Source: Hydractinia symbiolongicarpus
Lineage: Eukaryota; Cnidaria; Hydrozoa; Anthoathecata; Hydractiniidae
Length of the DNA: 64,000 nucleotides
Direction of reading: 5' to 3'
Assembly (NCBI RefSeq): GCF_029227915.1
Contig: NC_079886.1
Span: 1,922,001-1,986,000, forward strand
Shown here: positions 60,870 through 64,000 of the stretch, piece by piece
Numbering within the stretch: position 1 is the first letter of the stretch
How the letters are laid out: the number at the start of each line of letters is the position of its first letter
Notes under the pieces: model-generated
What the model was told of the DNA's origin: nothing
Databases searched by the model: none
What the model saw: only the letters and a program-made list of their open reading frames with translations
Translations under genes and position numbers: made by a program

Positions 60870-62289
60870 GGAAATGAGTTTACTCCCTGGGTACTTTCTT
60901 TGTATACTTTTGACTATACAGGACGAGTACGGGATTTACGGGAAATCGCGTGTTTTCGTTTGCCGGCGATTAAACTTTTTTTATTTAGCGTCTCATCAAA
61001 ATTAAAAACATTTTTGAAAACTACAAGTCTCATGCGTTTTAGTGGTGAAAAAATAATTTAAAAAATCGTTCGGGAAATTAGTTTACTCCCTAGGTACTTT
61101 CTTTATAAACTTTTGACTATACCGGCCGAGTACCGGATTTACGGGAAATCGCGGGTTTTCGTTTGCCGGCGATTAAACTTCTTTTATTCAGCGTCTTATC
61201 AACAATGAAAACATTTTTGAAAACTACAAGTCTCATGCGTTTTAGTGGTGAAAAAATAATTTAAAAATCGTTCGGGAAATAAGTTTACTCCCTGGGTACT
61301 TTCTTTGTATACTTTTGACCATACGGGCCGAGTCCGGGATTTACGGGAAATCGCGGGTTTTCGTTTGCCGGCGATTAAACTTCTTTTATTTAGCGTTTCA
61401 TCAAAAATGAAAACATTTTTGAAAACTACAAGTATCATGCGTTTTAGTGGTGAAAAAATAATTTAAAAAATCGTTCGGGAAATGAGTTTACTCCCTGGGT
61501 ACTCTCTTTGTATAATTTTGACTACACGGGCCGAGTCCGGGATTAAGGGGAAATCGCGGGTTTTCGTTTCCCGGCGAATAAACTTCATTTATTTAGCGTC
61601 TCATCAAAAATGAAAACATTTTTAAAAACTACAAGTCTCATGCGTTTTAGTGGTGAAAAAATAATTTAAAAAATCGTTCGGGAAATGAGTTTACTCCCTG
61701 GGTACTTTCTTTGTATACTTTTGACTATACGGGCCGAGTCCGGGATTTACGGGAAATCGCGGGTTTTCGTTTGCCGGCGATTAAACTTTTTTTATTCAGC
61801 GTCTCATCAAAAATGAAAACATTTTTGAAAACTACAAGTCTCATGCGTTTTAGTGGTGAAAAAATAATTTAAAAAATCGTTCGGAAAATGAGTTTACTCC
61901 CTGGCTGCTCTCTTTGTATACTTTTGATTATACGGGTCGTGTCCGGGATTTACGGGAAATCGCGGGTTTTCGATTGCCGGCGATTAAACTTGTTTTATTT
62001 AGCGTCTCATCAAAAATGAAAATATTGTTGAAAACTACAAGTCTCATGCGTTTTAGTGGTGAAAAAATAATTTGAAAAATCGTTCTGAAAATGAGTTTAC
62101 CCACAAGGTACTTTCTTTGTATACATTCGACTATAGGGGCCAAGCCCGGGATTTACAGGAAATCGCGGGTTTTCGTTTGCCGGCGATTAAACTTCATTTA
62201 TTCAGCGTCTCATCAAAAATGAAAATATTTTTGAAAACTACAAGTCTCATCCGTTTTAGTGGTGAAAAAATAATTTAAAAAATTCTTCG
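60870..62289 (+). repeat. 7-mer HOR n-m-a-b-q-p-e
   Basis: This is the third unit of the n-m-a-b domain, with e in place of the terminal i. Changes include ctaggtac with ttataaac and catcaacaatg in m, aatttaaaaatcg in a (one base short), and ggctgctctc in p. Its last four monomers b-q-p-e (61478-62289) match the 4-mer at 53160-54781, so two HOR families meet here. Confidence 0.85.
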
Positions 62290-64000
62290 GGAAATGAGTT
62301 TACTCCCTGGGTACTTTCTTTGTATAATTTTGACTATACGGGCCGAGTCCGGGATTTAGTGGAAATCGCGGGTTTTCGTTTGCCGGCGAATAAACTTCAT
62401 TTATTTAGCGTCTTATCAAAAATGAAAACATTTTTAAAAACTACAAGTCTCATGCGTTTTAGTGGTGAAAAAAATAATTTAAAAAATCGTTCGGGAAATG
62501 AGTTTACTTCCTGGGTACTTTCTTTGTATACTTTTGACTATACGGGCCGAGTCCGGGATTTACGGGAAATCGCGGGTTTTCGTTTGACGGCGAATAAACT
62601 TTTTTTATTCAGCGTCTCATCAAAAATGAAAACATTTTTGAAAACTACAAGTCTCATGCGTTTTAGTGGTGAAAAAATAATTTAAAAAATCATTCGGCAA
62701 ATCAGTTTACTCCCTGGGTACTTTTTTTGTATACTTTTGACTATACGGGCCGAGTACGGGATTTACGGGAAAGCGCGGGTTTTCGTTTGCCGGCGATTAA
62801 ACTTCTTTTATTCAGCGTCTCATCAAAAATGAAAATATTTTTGAAAACTACAAATCTCATGCGTTTTAGTGGTGAAAAAATAATTTAAAAAATCGTTCGG
62901 AAATGAGTTTACTCCCTGGGTACTTTTTTATACACATTCGACTATACGGACCGAGTACGGGATTTACGGGAAATCGCAGGTTTTCGTTTGCCGGCGATTA
63001 AACTTCTTTTATTTAGCGTCTCATCAAAAGTGAAAACATTTTTGAAAACTACAAGTCTCATGCGTTTTAGTGGTAAAAAAATAATTTAAAAAATCGTTCG
63101 GGAAATGAGTTTACTCCCTGGGTACTTTCTTTGTATACTTTTGACTATACGGGCCGAGTACGGGATTTACGGGAAATCGCGGGTTTTCGTTTGCCGGCGA
63201 TTAAACTTCTTTTATTTAGCGTCTCATCAAAATTAAAAACATTTTTGAAAACTACAAGTCTCATCCGTTTTATTGGTGAAAAATTAATTTAAAAAATCAT
63301 TCGGGAAATTAGTTTACTCCCTGGGTACTTTCTTTATATACTTTTGACTATACCGGCCGAGTACCGGATTTACGGGAAAGCGCGGGTTTTCGTTTGCCGG
63401 CGATTAAACTTCTTTTATTCAGCGTCTCATCAAAAATGAAAATATTTTTGAAAACTACAAGTCTCATGCGTTTTAGTGGTGAAAAAATAATTTAAAAAAT
63501 CGTTCGGGAAATGAATTTACTCCCTGGTTACTTTCTTTGTATACTTTTGACTCTGCGGGCCGAGTCCGGGATTTACGGGAAATCGCGGGTTTTCGTTTGC
63601 CGGCGATTAAACTTCTTTAATTTAGCGTTTCATCAAAAGTGAAAACATTTTTGAAAACTACTAGTCTCATGCGTTTTAGTGGTAAAAAAATAATTTAAAA
63701 AATCGTTCGGGAAATGAGTTTACTCCCTGGGTACTTTCTTTGTATACTTTTGACTATACGGGCCGAGTACGGGATTTACGGAAAATCGCGGGTTTTCGTT
63801 TGCCGGCGATTAAACTTCTTTTATTTAGCGTCTCATCAAAATTAAAAACATTTTTGAAAACTACAAGTCTCATCCGTTTTAGTGGTGAAAAATTAATTTA
63901 AAAAATCATTCGGGAAATTAGTTTACTCCCTGGGTACTTTCTTTATATACTTTTGACTATACCGGCCGAGTACCGGATTTACGGGAAGGCGCGGGTTTTC
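62290..64000 (+). repeat. b-q-f-h-i-m/f-g-i-m/f run to the window end
   Basis: Starts are near 62290, 62493, 62697, 62899, 63101, 63304, 63507, 63710 and 63913. The b has one extra A in gtggtgaaaaaaataattt, which restores an open frame across two monomers. The g at 63507 ends like h (catcaaaagtg, ggtaaaaaaa) and so is a fusion. The pairs i-m/f at 63101 and 63710 share aaaattaaaaac, attaattt and gggaaattag. The last monomer is cut by the window edge, so the array continues beyond it. Confidence 0.7.

Larger units (their letters stand above)
1..64000 (+). repeat. 203-bp tandem satellite array filling the window
   Basis: The monomer restarts at 1, 204, 407, 610, 812, 1015 and so on to about 63913, always in the same orientation. 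The last start is only about 33 bases short of a perfect 203-bp register after some 315 copies. Each copy runs from ggaaatgag to atcgttcg. Type marks: P gggtcgtgtccggg; Q gagttttctcc with aatattgttg; R ccctgagtac; S cgttaggg with gaccatac; T and b tataatttt with gaataaacttcattt; U ttttaatcagcg; V cgggaattacgg; a gaccatacggg; c actatatgggcc with agtgaagaa; d tttgcatag with ttcctttgcc; e acccacaagg; f gaaagcgcggg; g gactctgcggg; h tttatacacattcg with ggtaaaaaaat; i cgcgcgttttcg; j gaaaacgcggg with ccggtgatt; k actatatgggcc with gtacagg; m taccggccgag; n tacaggacgag; p gtgctctc; q aactttttttattc. The whole window holds only this array; no unique DNA or gene is seen. Confidence 0.97.

Noticed and set aside
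62320-62685. A 121-codon open frame on the + strand spanning two monomers
   Set aside because: It exists only because one extra A in gtgaaaaaaataattt restores frame across a repeat junction. The peptide is the satellite translation twice over, with no start context or domain of its own.
1-64000. CRISPR array
   Set aside because: The repeat is about 203 bp with no unique spacers, and copies abut directly. This is satellite organisation.

Overview
This window is a single uninterrupted satellite-DNA array. From base 1 to base 64000 the sequence is head-to-tail copies of one AT-rich monomer of about 203 bp, roughly 315 copies, all in the same orientation. I found no gene, RNA gene, transposon, CRISPR array, telomere repeat or unique spacer. 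The many 64-73 codon open frames on both strands are by-products of the monomer. Its length is 2 modulo 3, so each frame closes after about one repeat. An array of this kind points to a eukaryotic chromosome, probably centromeric or pericentromeric heterochromatin. A hand-built consensus has about 37% GC and 13 CpG dinucleotides per 203 bp, nearly twice the chance expectation. That hints at a genome with little CpG methylation, such as many insects or nematodes, but the species cannot be named from the sequence.

Monomers fall into recognisable types by shared substitutions; the letters used throughout are defined in the first feature. Types combine into higher-order repeats (HORs), blocks of several monomers duplicated as one unit.

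Layout: (1) 1-8932 holds P, Q, R, S, T, U and V types, with 3-mer, 4-mer and 6-mer HORs. (2) 8933-16635 is a transition zone carrying the most diverged monomers (W, X, Y), mixed with types from the left arm. (3) 16636-53159 is built from types a to m. It holds successive local HORs of 2, 5, 5, 8, 13, 14, 6 and 5 monomers, then a mosaic stretch. The 13-mer and 14-mer copies are nearly identical and therefore recent. (4) 53160-64000 sees P-like monomers (p) return, joined to right-arm types in 4-mer, 7-mer and 9-mer units.

No single HOR length dominates. The window looks like a record of overlapping local amplifications and unequal exchanges, with hybrid monomers at several junctions. Inside each monomer there is a GC- and CpG-rich half with CGGG motifs spaced about one helical turn apart, an AT-rich half with A-tracts, three inverted repeats and a strongly conserved 20-bp core. 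These are candidate protein-binding or chromatin-organising elements. That role is inference.
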